Below are positions 8,679 through 17,686 of a DNA stretch of 64,000 bases, piece by piece (positions within the stretch are counted from its first letter, which is position 1; each line of letters begins with the position of its first letter). The notes under the pieces are model-generated. The model did not search any database. It had not been told where the DNA came from and saw only the letters and a program-made list of their open reading frames with translations. Origin of the DNA: UBA2266 sp964406945 (lineage in GTDB: Bacteria > Planctomycetota > Phycisphaerae > Sedimentisphaerales > Anaerobacaceae); the NCBI GenBank assembly GCA_964406945.1, contig CAYOTO010000007.1:40890-104889 (forward strand). Reading direction: 5' to 3'. A program made the translations under genes and the position numbers.

Positions 8679-10355
8679 ATGAGAAAGCTCATTTTAATAT
8701 CGGCGGTAATAATGCTTGCATTCGCCGGCTCTGTTTTCGGCGTAACCGAGGGCAAGGAGCTGAGGCTTCCGGTAGCCGAATATATCAACAAAATGAAGGC
8801 CGCCTGGATAGGTCAGATGGCGGGTGTGGGCTGGGGCGGACCGACGGAATTCAAGTGGAAGGGTCAGATCATCCCGGAAGACAAGATGCCTTCGTGGAGT
8901 CCGGAGAAGATCAATCAGTTCCATCAGGACGATATTTACGTGGAAATGACATTTCTGCGTTCGCTGGAATTGTACGGTTTCGAGGTGAGCATCAGGCAGG
9001 CGGGGATCGATTTTGCAAACAGCGGTTATCCGCTCTGGCACGCCAATCGCGCCGGACGCGACAATCTCCGCGCCGGCATAGCGCCGCCGGATTCGGGACA
9101 TCCCAAGTTCAACGCCCACGCGGACGATATCGACTATCAAATCGAGGCCGACTACTCCGGCATCATCGCTCCGGGCATGTGCAATACGGTTATAGAACTG
9201 GGCGAGAAATTCGGGCGGCTGATGAACTACGGCGACGGCATGTACGGCGGGCAGTTCGTCGGGGCCATGTACGCGGCGGCTTATTTTCTGGATGAGCCCG
9301 AGAAGATCATCAAGGCCGCTCTTCAGTGTATTCCGGGCGAAAGCCAGTTTGCCGAATGTATCAATGATGTGCTCAAATGGCATGATGAAAACCCGGACGA
9401 CTGGCAGAAGACCTGGCAACTGATCGAGGACAAATATCAGGACAATCCCGATTACAGGCTCGCTTCGTGCAACAAAGGTGATTTCAACATTGACGCCAAG
9501 ATCAACGCGGCGTACATCGTCATGGGGCTGCTGTACGGCGAAGGCGATCCCGACAAGACTATCATCATCAGCACACGCTGCGGCCAGGATTCGGATTGCA
9601 ATCCGTCGAACTCGGCCGGGGTGCTGTTTACGACCATCGGCTGCGAGAACCTGTCCGAAAAATACAAAACGGCTCTGAATCCGGAAGGCAAATTCAGCCA
9701 TACGCCGTACAACTTTCCGACGCTGGTCGAGGTCTGTGAAGAGCTGGCGAAGAAGGCGGTTGTTCGCGGCGGCGGCCGGGTCGAGAAGGTCGGCGGCGAG
9801 GAAATCATGTTCATAAAGGGACAGGAGCCCGAGCCGAGTAAGCTGGAGCAATGCTGGGAGCCCGGGCCGATTGCGAACAGCAGATTCACCGAAGCCGAGA
9901 TGGCCAGGATAACCGCCATTGCGGGCAGAGACATGTCGAAGGCTGTCGGCAAATTTGCACCGGGCTGGAAGGTGTCCAGATGCGGTGACGATATGAATCC
10001 CGGCCTGTATGATGAGCTGCTCGGCAAGAAGAACGTCCTCCTGCTGCACCCGCTTAATCACAGAACCGCCTGCGTGCTCAGCCGCAAGGTGAAGGTCCCC
10101 AGGGGCAAATCGAGACTGAGCATGACCGTCGGCCATCATCCTGAAGGGGACTATGACCTGATCGTTAAAGCCAACGGCGCGCAACTGTTCAAGACCATCG
10201 TCGGCCCGGAATCGGCCAGAGACGGCTGGATGCTCGTGGAGGTGGACCTGTCGAAATACGCCGGCAGCGAAGTCAAGCTCGAAATTCTCAATCAACCCAC
10301 CGACTGGCGATACGAGGCCATGTATCTGGCGAATCTCGAAATAGCCGCCAGATAG
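8679..10355 (+). CDS. Exported ADP-ribosylglycohydrolase-family protein
   Basis: A 558-residue protein with a signal peptide (residues 1-21, FAGSVFG). The body resembles the DraG/ARH all-alpha fold: KMKAAWIGQMAGVGWGG near the start, an acidic metal motif ADDIDYQIEAD near residue 150, GDGMYGGQFVGAMYAAAYF, and TRCGQDSDCNPSNSAGV near residue 310, which corresponds to the second Mg-binding motif. A C-terminal beta-domain of about 130 residues (from about 430) looks like a carbohydrate-binding or jelly-roll module. Family members cleave ADP-ribose from proteins or small molecules, but an exported copy in a glycan locus more plausibly hydrolyses a ribosyl- or other glycosyl bond. That substrate is a guess. 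Confidence 0.78.
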   Translation: MRKLILISAVIMLAFAGSVFGVTEGKELRLPVAEYINKMKAAWIGQMAGVGWGGPTEFKWKGQIIPEDKMPSWSPEKINQFHQDDIYVEMTFLRSLELYGFEVSIRQAGIDFANSGYPLWHANRAGRDNLRAGIAPPDSGHPKFNAHADDIDYQIEADYSGIIAPGMCNTVIELGEKFGRLMNYGDGMYGGQFVGAMYAAAYFLDEPEKIIKAALQCIPGESQFAECINDVLKWHDENPDDWQKTWQLIEDKYQDNPDYRLASCNKGDFNIDAKINAAYIVMGLLYGEGDPDKTIIISTRCGQDSDCNPSNSAGVLFTTIGCENLSEKYKTALNPEGKFSHTPYNFPTLVEVCEELAKKAVVRGGGRVEKVGGEEIMFIKGQEPEPSKLEQCWEPGPIANSRFTEAEMARITAIAGRDMSKAVGKFAPGWKVSRCGDDMNPGLYDELLGKKNVLLLHPLNHRTACVLSRKVKVPRGKSRLSMTVGHHPEGDYDLIVKANGAQLFKTIVGPESARDGWMLVEVDLSKYAGSEVKLEILNQPTDWRYEAMYLANLEIAAR

Positions 10356-10400
10356 AGATGTCCCTCATTTGTTCCGGACGAACACCGAAAGGACAGCACC

Positions 10401-12188
10401 ATTAACACCACGGACTCTATACTGAAGAATTCGACACTCTGGCGTCTTGCGGCCGCGGGCCTTTTCTGGGTCTTCGGTTTCGCATGCACGGCTTGGGCTG
10501 CGGACATGCGCAATATCCGCACTGGCCTGGAGATTCCCAGTGAGAACTACGCGGACCAGCCTTACATTGTCGTGACCAAGGACGGCAACTGGCTTTGCAC
10601 TCTCACGACCGGTAAGGGCCGGGAAGGGAGCTTCGGCCAGCATGTGGTCTGCACGGTGAGCAAGGATAAAGGAAAGACCTGGTCGCAGTTGATCGACATC
10701 GAACCCGCGGACGGACCGGAGGCGTCGTGGGTGATGCCGCTGATCACGCCTTCGGGCCGGGTGTACGCGTTCTACGACTACAACGGCGATAACGTCCGCA
10801 AGCTGCCTTCGGGCAAGAAGATCCGCGCCGATATGCTGGGGTGGTATTGCTACAAGTACTCCGACGACAACGGCAGGACGTGGTCGCGGCGTTACCGGCT
10901 GCCGGTCCGTGTCACTGCATGCGACAGGGCCAACGACTGGGCGGGCAGCGTTCAGATATTCTGGGGTATCGGCAAGCCCATAGTTCACGATTCGACCATG
11001 TATTTCGCATTTACGAAGCTGGGCAAGTATATGCTGGACGACGGCGAGGGCTGGTTTTTCCGCTCCAGGAATGTTCTTACCGAGTCCGATCCTGCGAAGA
11101 TCAAATGGCAAATGCTGCCTTCCGGCGAGCACGGCCTGCGCTGGCCGAAGTTCGGTTCGGTGCAGGAGGAACATAATATAGTCGCCCTGGCAAACGGCGA
11201 TTTGTATTGCATGTATCGAACCACGACGGGCCATCCGGTTCATGCGTACAGTCGCGACGGCGGTAAAACATGGACCAGACCGAAATTCGCGTCGTATGCT
11301 CCGAACGGCCGGCTCATCAAGCATCCAAGGGCATGTCCGCGTATATGGAAGACCGGGAACGGCAAATATCTCTTCTGGTTTCACAATCACGGCGGCAAGA
11401 GTTACCAGAACCGCAACCCGGCGTGGCTGGCCGGCGGAATTGAAAAGGACGGGCGTATTTACTGGTCGCAGCCGGAAATCATTCTGTACGACCCGGACGA
11501 GAAGGTTCGAATCAGCTATCCTGATTTGATAGAGCAGGACGGTCGGTACTGGATCACCGAGACCCAGAAAGAAACCGCCCGCGTTCACGAAATAGATGCA
11601 TCGCTTCTGGAAGGGCTGTGGAGCCAGTTCCAAGGTTCCGGTTCCACGGAGAAAGGCCTCGTTTTGTCACTTGATGGAGAACAGCTTCGCTCGGATGTCG
11701 AAGCGGCCATGAAACGGCTGGGCGACCTGGACGATGACGGTGGTTTTACGATTGAGATGTGGGTGCGGTTGTCAAACGAGACAGGCGAGGAGGTGATCCT
11801 GACAAGCAGAGACAATGCGGGGACGGGTTTGCAACTGAGTACAACCGAAAGCGGCACGATAGAGTTGTCGATCGGCGGCAGCAAGAATGAAGCTTCGTGG
11901 GATTGTGATAAGGGCCTGCTGGAAGCGGGCAAACTGCATCATGTAGTGTTTATTGTGGATGGGGGACCGGACATAATTTCATGTGTTGTCGATGGCCGGC
12001 TCTGCGACGGCGGCATCCACCGCCAGTACGGCTGGGGCAGATTCAGCGATGAGATGGGAGATATCAATTCGGCCGCACCGTTGCGGATTCCGCGTTCGGA
12101 CGAAGTTGCCGTCAAGAAGCTGAATATCTACAATCGCTACCTGCGAACTTCCGAAGCAATCGCAAACTATAAAGCAGGTCGTCCCTGA
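10401..12188 (+). CDS. Exported BNR/sialidase-like propeller with C-terminal LamG-like domain
   Basis: The N-terminal two-thirds is a six-bladed propeller with Asp-box repeats (SKDKGKTWSQ, SDDNGRTWSRR, SRDGGKTWTRP), as in sialidases. The C-terminal third (FTIEMWVRLSN... LHHVVFIVDGGPD) is a LamG/concanavalin-like binding domain. The first ATG, at 10506, lies after the probable signal-peptidase site. The frame stays open upstream and encodes a good signal peptide ending ACTAWA. ATT at 10401, with AAAGGA at 10388-10393 and a 7-base gap, is the best start, giving 595 residues. Either ATT is a real rare start or the base is an error. True sialidase activity is not established, as the catalytic arginine triad was not confirmed. 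Confidence 0.72.
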   Translation: MNTTDSILKNSTLWRLAAAGLFWVFGFACTAWAADMRNIRTGLEIPSENYADQPYIVVTKDGNWLCTLTTGKGREGSFGQHVVCTVSKDKGKTWSQLIDIEPADGPEASWVMPLITPSGRVYAFYDYNGDNVRKLPSGKKIRADMLGWYCYKYSDDNGRTWSRRYRLPVRVTACDRANDWAGSVQIFWGIGKPIVHDSTMYFAFTKLGKYMLDDGEGWFFRSRNVLTESDPAKIKWQMLPSGEHGLRWPKFGSVQEEHNIVALANGDLYCMYRTTTGHPVHAYSRDGGKTWTRPKFASYAPNGRLIKHPRACPRIWKTGNGKYLFWFHNHGGKSYQNRNPAWLAGGIEKDGRIYWSQPEIILYDPDEKVRISYPDLIEQDGRYWITETQKETARVHEIDASLLEGLWSQFQGSGSTEKGLVLSLDGEQLRSDVEAAMKRLGDLDDDGGFTIEMWVRLSNETGEEVILTSRDNAGTGLQLSTTESGTIELSIGGSKNEASWDCDKGLLEAGKLHHVVFIVDGGPDIISCVVDGRLCDGGIHRQYGWGRFSDEMGDINSAAPLRIPRSDEVAVKKLNIYNRYLRTSEAIANYKAGRP

Positions 12189-12264
12189 ACTAATGACAAT
12201 CAGCGTCCCGCTCGATATTTTTCCGGCAGCGTAAGGGGGCTGTTATACATTGCGGGTTACGGCG

Positions 12265-12459
12265 GTGGAAGATTCGGTGAAATTGCGGCTGGCTGACAAC
12301 AGCGATTGTGAAGCAGTGGGCCGGTTGATTGCTTCGGTACTCAGCGAGTATCGCCTGCCGCTGGATCCGGAGGGGGTGGATGCGGATGTTAGAGACATCG
12401 AGGCGGAGTATTTCGACAAAGGCGGGGTTTTCTATGTGCTGGAGCTTGCTTTGGACTGA
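12265..12459 (+). pseudogene. Truncated GNAT acetyltransferase remnant
   Basis: A short frame (GTG at 12265, or TTG at 12250) encodes VKLRLADNSDCEAVGRLI, then LDPEGVDADVRDIEAEYF and GGVFYVLE, which match the first third of GNAT N-acetyltransferases (beta-1 to beta-2). The frame stops at 12459, before the acetyl-CoA-binding loop; about 100 residues are missing. Its end overlaps the 3' end of the opposite-strand gene. It is probably a decayed gene. A functional small protein is possible but less likely. Confidence 0.5.
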
Positions 12460-12809
12460 AACTCGAATTGGTCGATGAAGACGGTTCTGAAGTCGTAAAC
12501 GTCGTCGAAATCTTCGATTGAATCGGTCGGCTGAGCGCTCATCCACCTCTGGTCGATTAGCAGGTAGACTATTTCACCGAAGTCGCGTGTTCTGTGTATG
12601 CCCCATGAATCGAGGACCATGAGCGCGAGTCTTCCCCATCTTTCCAGGGCCAGTTGTCGCAGTCCTTCGCAGAGCGTCTGGCCGCTGACGTGCCTTGGCT
12701 CGTCGGCGACTTTTTTGGCCGTGTAGCTGAGCCCTTCGTAGACGTATTTGACGCCTCCGAGGCCGTAACGGCCGTCTTCGGCTGAAATCTGTTCGAGGTT
12801 CTTTCTCAT
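12432..12809 (-). CDS. Minf_1886-family conserved protein
   Basis: A 125-residue cytoplasmic protein. YVYEGLSYTAKKV, RHVSGQTLCEGLRQLALERWG, VLDSWGIHRTRDFGEIVYLLI, and the acidic end of a TDSIEDFDDVYDF helix match a small protein family known from Planctomycetota and Verrucomicrobia as Minf_1886. Its function is unknown. It lies 69 bases downstream of metG on the same strand and is probably the last gene of that operon. Its 3' end overlaps the GNAT remnant on the other strand. Confidence 0.7.
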   Translation of the reverse strand: MRKNLEQISAEDGRYGLGGVKYVYEGLSYTAKKVADEPRHVSGQTLCEGLRQLALERWGRLALMVLDSWGIHRTRDFGEIVYLLIDQRWMSAQPTDSIEDFDDVYDFRTVFIDQFEFQSKASSST

Positions 12810-12878
12810 TTAGTCAGGCCCATGGCAAGCCAGCCCGTGCGCCGGCTGCCGGAATAAAATCACGCTCCTGCTCGAGTC

Positions 12879-14933
12879 TTAACGTACTTCCTGGCCGGGT
12901 TCTGCGCCTTCGTCGACGCCGAGCAGGAATATGTCCTTGCCGCCCGGTCCGGAAGCCAGCACCATGCCCTCGCTGACGCCGAATCGCATTTTTCGCGGTT
13001 TGAGATTGGCCAGGCAGACGACGAGTCGTCCGACGAGTTTTTCGGGTTCGTAGGCCTTGGCCATGCCGGCAAATACGTTCTTTTCTTGGCCGTTGCCGAG
13101 GTCGAGTTTGAGGCTCAGCAGCTTGTCGGCGCCTTCCACGTGATCGGCCGTAACTACACGGGCGATGCGCAGATCGAGCTTCATGAAGTCTTCGATGGTG
13201 CACTCGGGCTTGAACGGTGAATCGGCGGTTTGTCCTTTTGCCGGTGCTTCGGCGTTCTTTTCGGGTTTGGACGGTTGCGACTGTTTGCTTTCTTCTATCA
13301 TAGTTTCTACCTGTTTGGGATCGATCCTTTCGAAGAGCCTCTCGAATTTGCCTATTTCACAATTCTCGAGCGGTTTGTCAAGATCGGCGAAATTCAATGC
13401 TTGTACATTCAGGAAACGTTCTATTTTGGCTGCGTATACGGGAATTATGGGCTTGAGATATACGGTGAGAATTTTGACGGCGTTTATAACGGCCGTGAGG
13501 GTGGTCCTGGTCTGTTCCGGGTCGGTCTTTATGGTCGACCACGGCTGGTGCTGCTCGACGAAGCGGTTGGCGTCATCGGCAAGGGTGCCGATGGTGCGGA
13601 CGAGGCGGGCGAATCGCAGGTTCTCGTAGTCGTCGATTATCCGGTCTCGGGCATCGAGCAATCGGGCCAGCATTTCTTTGCCGGTCTGGTCGAGCCGGCC
13701 GAGGCGGCCGTCGAGTTTCTTTGTGAGCATCGGCCCCGAGCGTGAAGCCAGATTGGCGTATTTGCCCACCAGGTCGGAGTTGGTTTTGCTGATGAAGTCG
13801 TCGATGCTCAAATCGATGTCTTCTATGGTATCGGTGAGTTTGCTCGCGTAATAGTAACGCAGGAATTCGGGGTTGAGATGGTTGGCGTAGGTGGACGCGT
13901 TGATAAAGGTGCCGCGGCTTTTGCTCATTTTCTCGCCGTTGACGGTGAGGAATCCATGCACGAAGAGTTTCCTGGCGGTCTTGAATCCTGAGCCGACGAG
14001 CATCGCCGGCCAGAACAGGGCGTGGAAATACATGATGTCCTTGCCGATGAAATGGTAAAGCTCGTATTCGTCGTTCTCGGAAGGACTGGTTTTATCGCCG
14101 GGCCACAGCGTGTCGGCATCGAGCCCGTGGTTGTCGCAATAATTTTTGCAGGAGGCCATGTAGCCGATGGGGGCGTCGAGCCAGACGTAGAAGTATTTGT
14201 TTTCTTCGCCGGGGATTCTGAATCCGAAGTACGGGCCGTCGCGAGATATATCCCAGTCTTTAAGGCCGGCCTTGAACCATTCTTCGAGCTTGTTCGAGAC
14301 CGACTGCTGGGTATAGCCGCGGTCGAACATTTGCCTGAGCTGCGGCTCGTAATCGCTTAACTTGAAGAAGTAATGTTTGGAAGTCTGAGACCTGGGTTCC
14401 CGGCCGCAGGTGGCGCATCGCGGATCGATCAGGTCGGTTGTGCGGTAGGTTGCGCTGCAGACTTCGCAGGAATCGCCGTACTGATCTTCGGCCTTGCAAC
14501 GCGGACATGTGCCGCGAACGTAGCGGTCGGGCAGGGCCATTTCGCAGGTGTTGCAATAGGTCTGTTCGACATCGCGGGTAACTATGGAGCCGGCCTCCTT
14601 GAGGCGATTGAAGATGAGTTCGCTGAAATACTGGTTTTCGGGAGAGTGCGTTGTGTAGTAGTTGTCGAAATCGACGTGGAACTTGTCGAAATCGGCCTGG
14701 TGGTCGGTGTGAACGTCGGCGATGAGTTTCTCGGGCTCGGTTCCGGTGGCCCGCGCGCTGAGCATTATGGGCGTGCCGTGGGTGTCGTCTGCGCAGAAAT
14801 AATAGCAGACGTTGCCGCAGAGTTTCTGAAATCTTACCCATATATCGGTTTGAACGTACTCGACGAGGTGGCCGATGTGAATCGGCCCGTTGGCGTACGG
14901 CAGTGCTGATGTTACTACGATTTTTCGGGTCAT
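12879..14933 (-). CDS. metG: Methionyl-tRNA synthetase
   Basis: Charges tRNA-Met with methionine. The 684-residue protein has the class I signatures HIGH (residues 19-22) and KMSKS (335-339). Two zinc knuckles are visible: Cys127/130/143/146 and Cys156/159/173/176, as in the long E. coli-like MetG form. The C-terminal region (about 580-684; FMKLDLRIARVV, KPRKMRFGVSEGMVLAS) is the appended tRNA-binding domain of the Trbp111 type. The start ATG has AGGA seven bases upstream. It follows the PSP1-family gene by 53 bases. Confidence 0.97.
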   Translation of the reverse strand: MTRKIVVTSALPYANGPIHIGHLVEYVQTDIWVRFQKLCGNVCYYFCADDTHGTPIMLSARATGTEPEKLIADVHTDHQADFDKFHVDFDNYYTTHSPENQYFSELIFNRLKEAGSIVTRDVEQTYCNTCEMALPDRYVRGTCPRCKAEDQYGDSCEVCSATYRTTDLIDPRCATCGREPRSQTSKHYFFKLSDYEPQLRQMFDRGYTQQSVSNKLEEWFKAGLKDWDISRDGPYFGFRIPGEENKYFYVWLDAPIGYMASCKNYCDNHGLDADTLWPGDKTSPSENDEYELYHFIGKDIMYFHALFWPAMLVGSGFKTARKLFVHGFLTVNGEKMSKSRGTFINASTYANHLNPEFLRYYYASKLTDTIEDIDLSIDDFISKTNSDLVGKYANLASRSGPMLTKKLDGRLGRLDQTGKEMLARLLDARDRIIDDYENLRFARLVRTIGTLADDANRFVEQHQPWSTIKTDPEQTRTTLTAVINAVKILTVYLKPIIPVYAAKIERFLNVQALNFADLDKPLENCEIGKFERLFERIDPKQVETMIEESKQSQPSKPEKNAEAPAKGQTADSPFKPECTIEDFMKLDLRIARVVTADHVEGADKLLSLKLDLGNGQEKNVFAGMAKAYEPEKLVGRLVVCLANLKPRKMRFGVSEGMVLASGPGGKDIFLLGVDEGAEPGQEVR

Positions 14934-14986
14934 GTATTATCCTGGAGCCGGTTTATTTTCCGGCACTACTCAATGTGTTTCGGGTT

Positions 14987-16216
14987 TTACTTGTTTTTCG
15001 AACCGCCGCGGTTGCGGTTATCTCTGCGCCGGCCTTTTTTGGCGTCGCGACGTCTTCGGCTTCGCCCGCTGCGCTTGGAGTTTCGTCTTGCACCGCCGTG
15101 GTGTTTGCGGGGTTTATTCTGCTCGGCATCAGACTCGGCGGGTTTGTCCTCGGAGCCGCCGGCCTGGTCGGGCTTACCTTCCGATTCTTTTTCGTTCTTT
15201 GTTTCGGAATCTTTTTCGGGTTCTGCGTCGTCTTTCGGTTTGTCCTGTGAGTCGGATGCCGGCTTATCGGCTGTTTGCCTGGGGGTCTCGGATTTTCGGG
15301 GCCTGCCTTGCGAGGAGCCGGATAGAATTTCAACCTCGTCGATATTGAAGGCAGCCTTTTCTCCACCCTCGAATTGAACGACCACCAACTGGGTCAGTAT
15401 CTGTGAATCGACTACGCGGCCTTCGCCTTTTTCGGTCTTAACGCGGGTGTTTTTTCTGGGCAGACGCTTTTTAAGCTGTGTATAGTTCTTGTCTTCGTAG
15501 CGGAGACAGCATTTGAGGCGCCCGCAGTAACCGCTGATCTTTGACGGGTCGAGGGTGGCCTTCTGCATTTTAGCCATTCTCATGTTGACGGGCTTGAGCA
15601 GTTTTAGAAAACGTTGGCAGCAGCACGGCTGACCGCAGCTTTCGACGTCGCCGAGCAGTTTTGCTTCGTCCCTGGCGCCGATCTGGCGCATTTCGATTCG
15701 GGTCTGGTACTCGTGGGCGATTCGCCTGACAAGTTCGCGAAAGTCGACCCGTCCGTCGGCCATGAAGTAGAAAATCACGCGTTCGCCACCGAAAATATGC
15801 TCGGCGGCGACAATCTTCATCGGCAAATCCAGTTCTTTGACGAATCTGCGGCAGCATTCGATTTCGTCTTTGGCGATCATCCGCAGGTGCCTCTCCTCGC
15901 TTATATCCTCGCTGGTTGCGTAGCGGACGAATTTGCCGCGTACGCGAGAGGAAAGGTCCATATCGCTGTTTTCGAAGTATTCCCTGAGTTGGGATTGATT
16001 CCAGCGATACTGACCGCCGCGGTAGCAGGTAAGCCCTCCGACTATGCAGCCCATCTCGAGGCCCTTGTCGGTCTTTACGACCACCCGCGTGTGTACTTTG
16101 GGTATTTTGTTTTCGTTGTGCTCGAACAGGCCGAGATTGCCCATCAAGCCGTGGCGGACGAGCATGCATTTTTTGCCCCGGCCGCGGCTGTTTTTGTTGT
16201 CTTGAGATTTTGCCAT
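14987..16216 (-). CDS. PSP1/YaaT-family protein with basic low-complexity tail
   Basis: A 409-residue protein. The core (residues of about 20-290) has the PSP1 signature: a cysteine-rich segment with ESCGQPCCCQRFLK and GYCGRLKCCLRYED. In Bacillus, YaaT belongs to a complex affecting phosphorelay, competence and RNA processing by RNase Y. The C-terminal 110 residues are disordered, first rich in K, E, D and P, then strongly basic (repeated RR and GG), suggesting nucleic-acid contact. The ATG at 16216 was chosen because the protein aligns from MAKSQDN; the open frame extends upstream with unconvincing sequence. The order tmk-holB-PSP1-metG matches the conserved Firmicutes arrangement. Confidence 0.88.
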   Translation of the reverse strand: MAKSQDNKNSRGRGKKCMLVRHGLMGNLGLFEHNENKIPKVHTRVVVKTDKGLEMGCIVGGLTCYRGGQYRWNQSQLREYFENSDMDLSSRVRGKFVRYATSEDISEERHLRMIAKDEIECCRRFVKELDLPMKIVAAEHIFGGERVIFYFMADGRVDFRELVRRIAHEYQTRIEMRQIGARDEAKLLGDVESCGQPCCCQRFLKLLKPVNMRMAKMQKATLDPSKISGYCGRLKCCLRYEDKNYTQLKKRLPRKNTRVKTEKGEGRVVDSQILTQLVVVQFEGGEKAAFNIDEVEILSGSSQGRPRKSETPRQTADKPASDSQDKPKDDAEPEKDSETKNEKESEGKPDQAGGSEDKPAESDAEQNKPRKHHGGARRNSKRSGRSRRRRDAKKGRRRDNRNRGGSKNK

Positions 16217-16282
16217 GATACCGCCTATTGTAAAACCGACGCGATTGCCGGTTCTAAAACTTAAGTTAAAAGCTCGATTCAC

Positions 16283-16549
16283 TGTTGCGGCTGCAACGCT
16301 GGGTATACGTGATGCCGCAATGCGGCGTTCGTAATCGGCTTTTTAAGGCCGAGCAACGCCAAAACCGGCTTCGGGGATTGTTTGTTCGGCATGCACCGTC
16401 TCGCCGGGTGAATCTTCCGCACAAGAGGCGTATGGCCATCCCGAAAACCACATATCCGGCTAAGCGGCGATCCGCAGGCGAACAGTCGCAGCGCAAAACG
16501 CGGCAAAAATGGTACGCCATAACGCCGAATCAGGGCCGATTATAGCAAT
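16283..16549. other. Intergenic region without a recognisable gene
   Basis: About 270 bases between holB and the PSP1 gene (330 including the segment upstream of the chosen PSP1 start). It contains short inverted repeats such as GCCGC-AAT-GCGGC near 16314 and no convincing coding frame, RNA gene or terminator. It probably carries the PSP1-metG promoter, but no hexamer pair stands out. Confidence 0.5.
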
Positions 16550-17647
16550 CTAGGCCAGATTCAACAACAACTGTTCGAAAATTAGCTTTTCATTGACTGA
16601 CGCTTCGACCCAGCGGAGCGATTGATAGCAGCCGGCGATTTTTTTGGCGAGCGTCTCAGCACCGTATTTGCGGCGCAGTGTTTCAATTTCGGAAGTCTGG
16701 TCCTGGTTTACCGGCTGCTGCAGGGCGCCGATATCGGTTTTCATGGCGTCCTGCAGGGCTGAAACGGCCATGGTAATAATCAGTTTGTCGGCCCGTCGCT
16801 TGATGTCGGAACTACTGGTATTCTGTTCGGACTCGGCCCAGGCCTTTGCCAGGTCTTTGGCTGCGCCGACCCATTTTTCCGCCATGTCGATGCACATGGG
16901 GTATTGCAGGGCGGCCAGGGATTTTACAATCCGCTTTTTGAGTGCGAAGATTTCCGCCGGTTTCTCGGCCTGCTCCAACTCGGCCCATTTGCAGGCCTGT
17001 CCGATGCTGCCCTGACTGAGTCCCGCAAGGTAAGCCGCGTGGTCGGCTCCAAGGCCCATATTCCGCAGTTTTTCGACTATTATGGCGGTATCCACCGGGC
17101 CAAAGCGGACTATCTGGCATCGCGAACGCGTGGTGGGAAGCAATCTGTCAAGCCGGGTGCACAGCAGGATAATGCAGCAATACGCCGGGGGTTCTTCGAG
17201 CACCTTAAGCAGGGCGTTCTGCGAGCTTTTGTTCAGTCTTTCGGCTTCGCTGACTATGAAAACGCGCCTGCTGCTGAGGGTCGGGCGGTTTGAAACCTTG
17301 TCGATTAGGAACTCGCGTATGACGTCAATGGGCAAGTCGATTGGAGCGGCTTTGTTTTTGCCTTTCTCGGTATACTGTTTGAGTTCCTTATATATGGGTG
17401 TGTAATCGGGGTGAGCGCCTGCCTCTACGAGGCGGCAGCTTTCGCATTTGCCGCAGCCTTCGCAGCGGCCGTCATTTTCGCCGGGGGCTTCGCACAGCAG
17501 CAGCTTTGCATATTCGCGGGCAGTGAGTGCTTTGCCGACGCCGTCCAGACCGGCGAATATATACGCGTGGGCCACCCGGTCGGCGCGGTAGGCCCGCTGG
17601 AGGATTTCAATTGCTTTGTCCTGACAGCGTATGTTCTCAAAACCCAT
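16550..17647 (-). CDS. holB: DNA polymerase III delta-prime subunit
   Basis: Clamp-loader subunit that helps place the sliding clamp on DNA. The 365-residue AAA+ protein has a P-loop-like GLDGVGKA (33-40) in which the last Ser/Thr is Ala, as expected for a delta-prime that does not hydrolyse ATP. A zinc module has Cys62/65/68/71. LNKSSQNALLKVLEEPP and the TTRSRCQ sensor motif are diagnostic. It lies 39 bases after tmk. The short spacer contains the inverted repeat GAGCC-GCAA-GGCTC. Confidence 0.93.
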   Translation of the reverse strand: MGFENIRCQDKAIEILQRAYRADRVAHAYIFAGLDGVGKALTAREYAKLLLCEAPGENDGRCEGCGKCESCRLVEAGAHPDYTPIYKELKQYTEKGKNKAAPIDLPIDVIREFLIDKVSNRPTLSSRRVFIVSEAERLNKSSQNALLKVLEEPPAYCCIILLCTRLDRLLPTTRSRCQIVRFGPVDTAIIVEKLRNMGLGADHAAYLAGLSQGSIGQACKWAELEQAEKPAEIFALKKRIVKSLAALQYPMCIDMAEKWVGAAKDLAKAWAESEQNTSSSDIKRRADKLIITMAVSALQDAMKTDIGALQQPVNQDQTSEIETLRRKYGAETLAKKIAGCYQSLRWVEASVNEKLIFEQLLLNLA

Positions 17648-17686
17648 GAATGCTCAAACTCCGATTTTGAGCCTTGCGGCTCGTTA

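Noticed and set aside
8694..10295. 533-codon open frame antisense to the ADP-ribosylglycohydrolase-like gene
   Set aside because: Shadow of a well-supported gene; no family motif.
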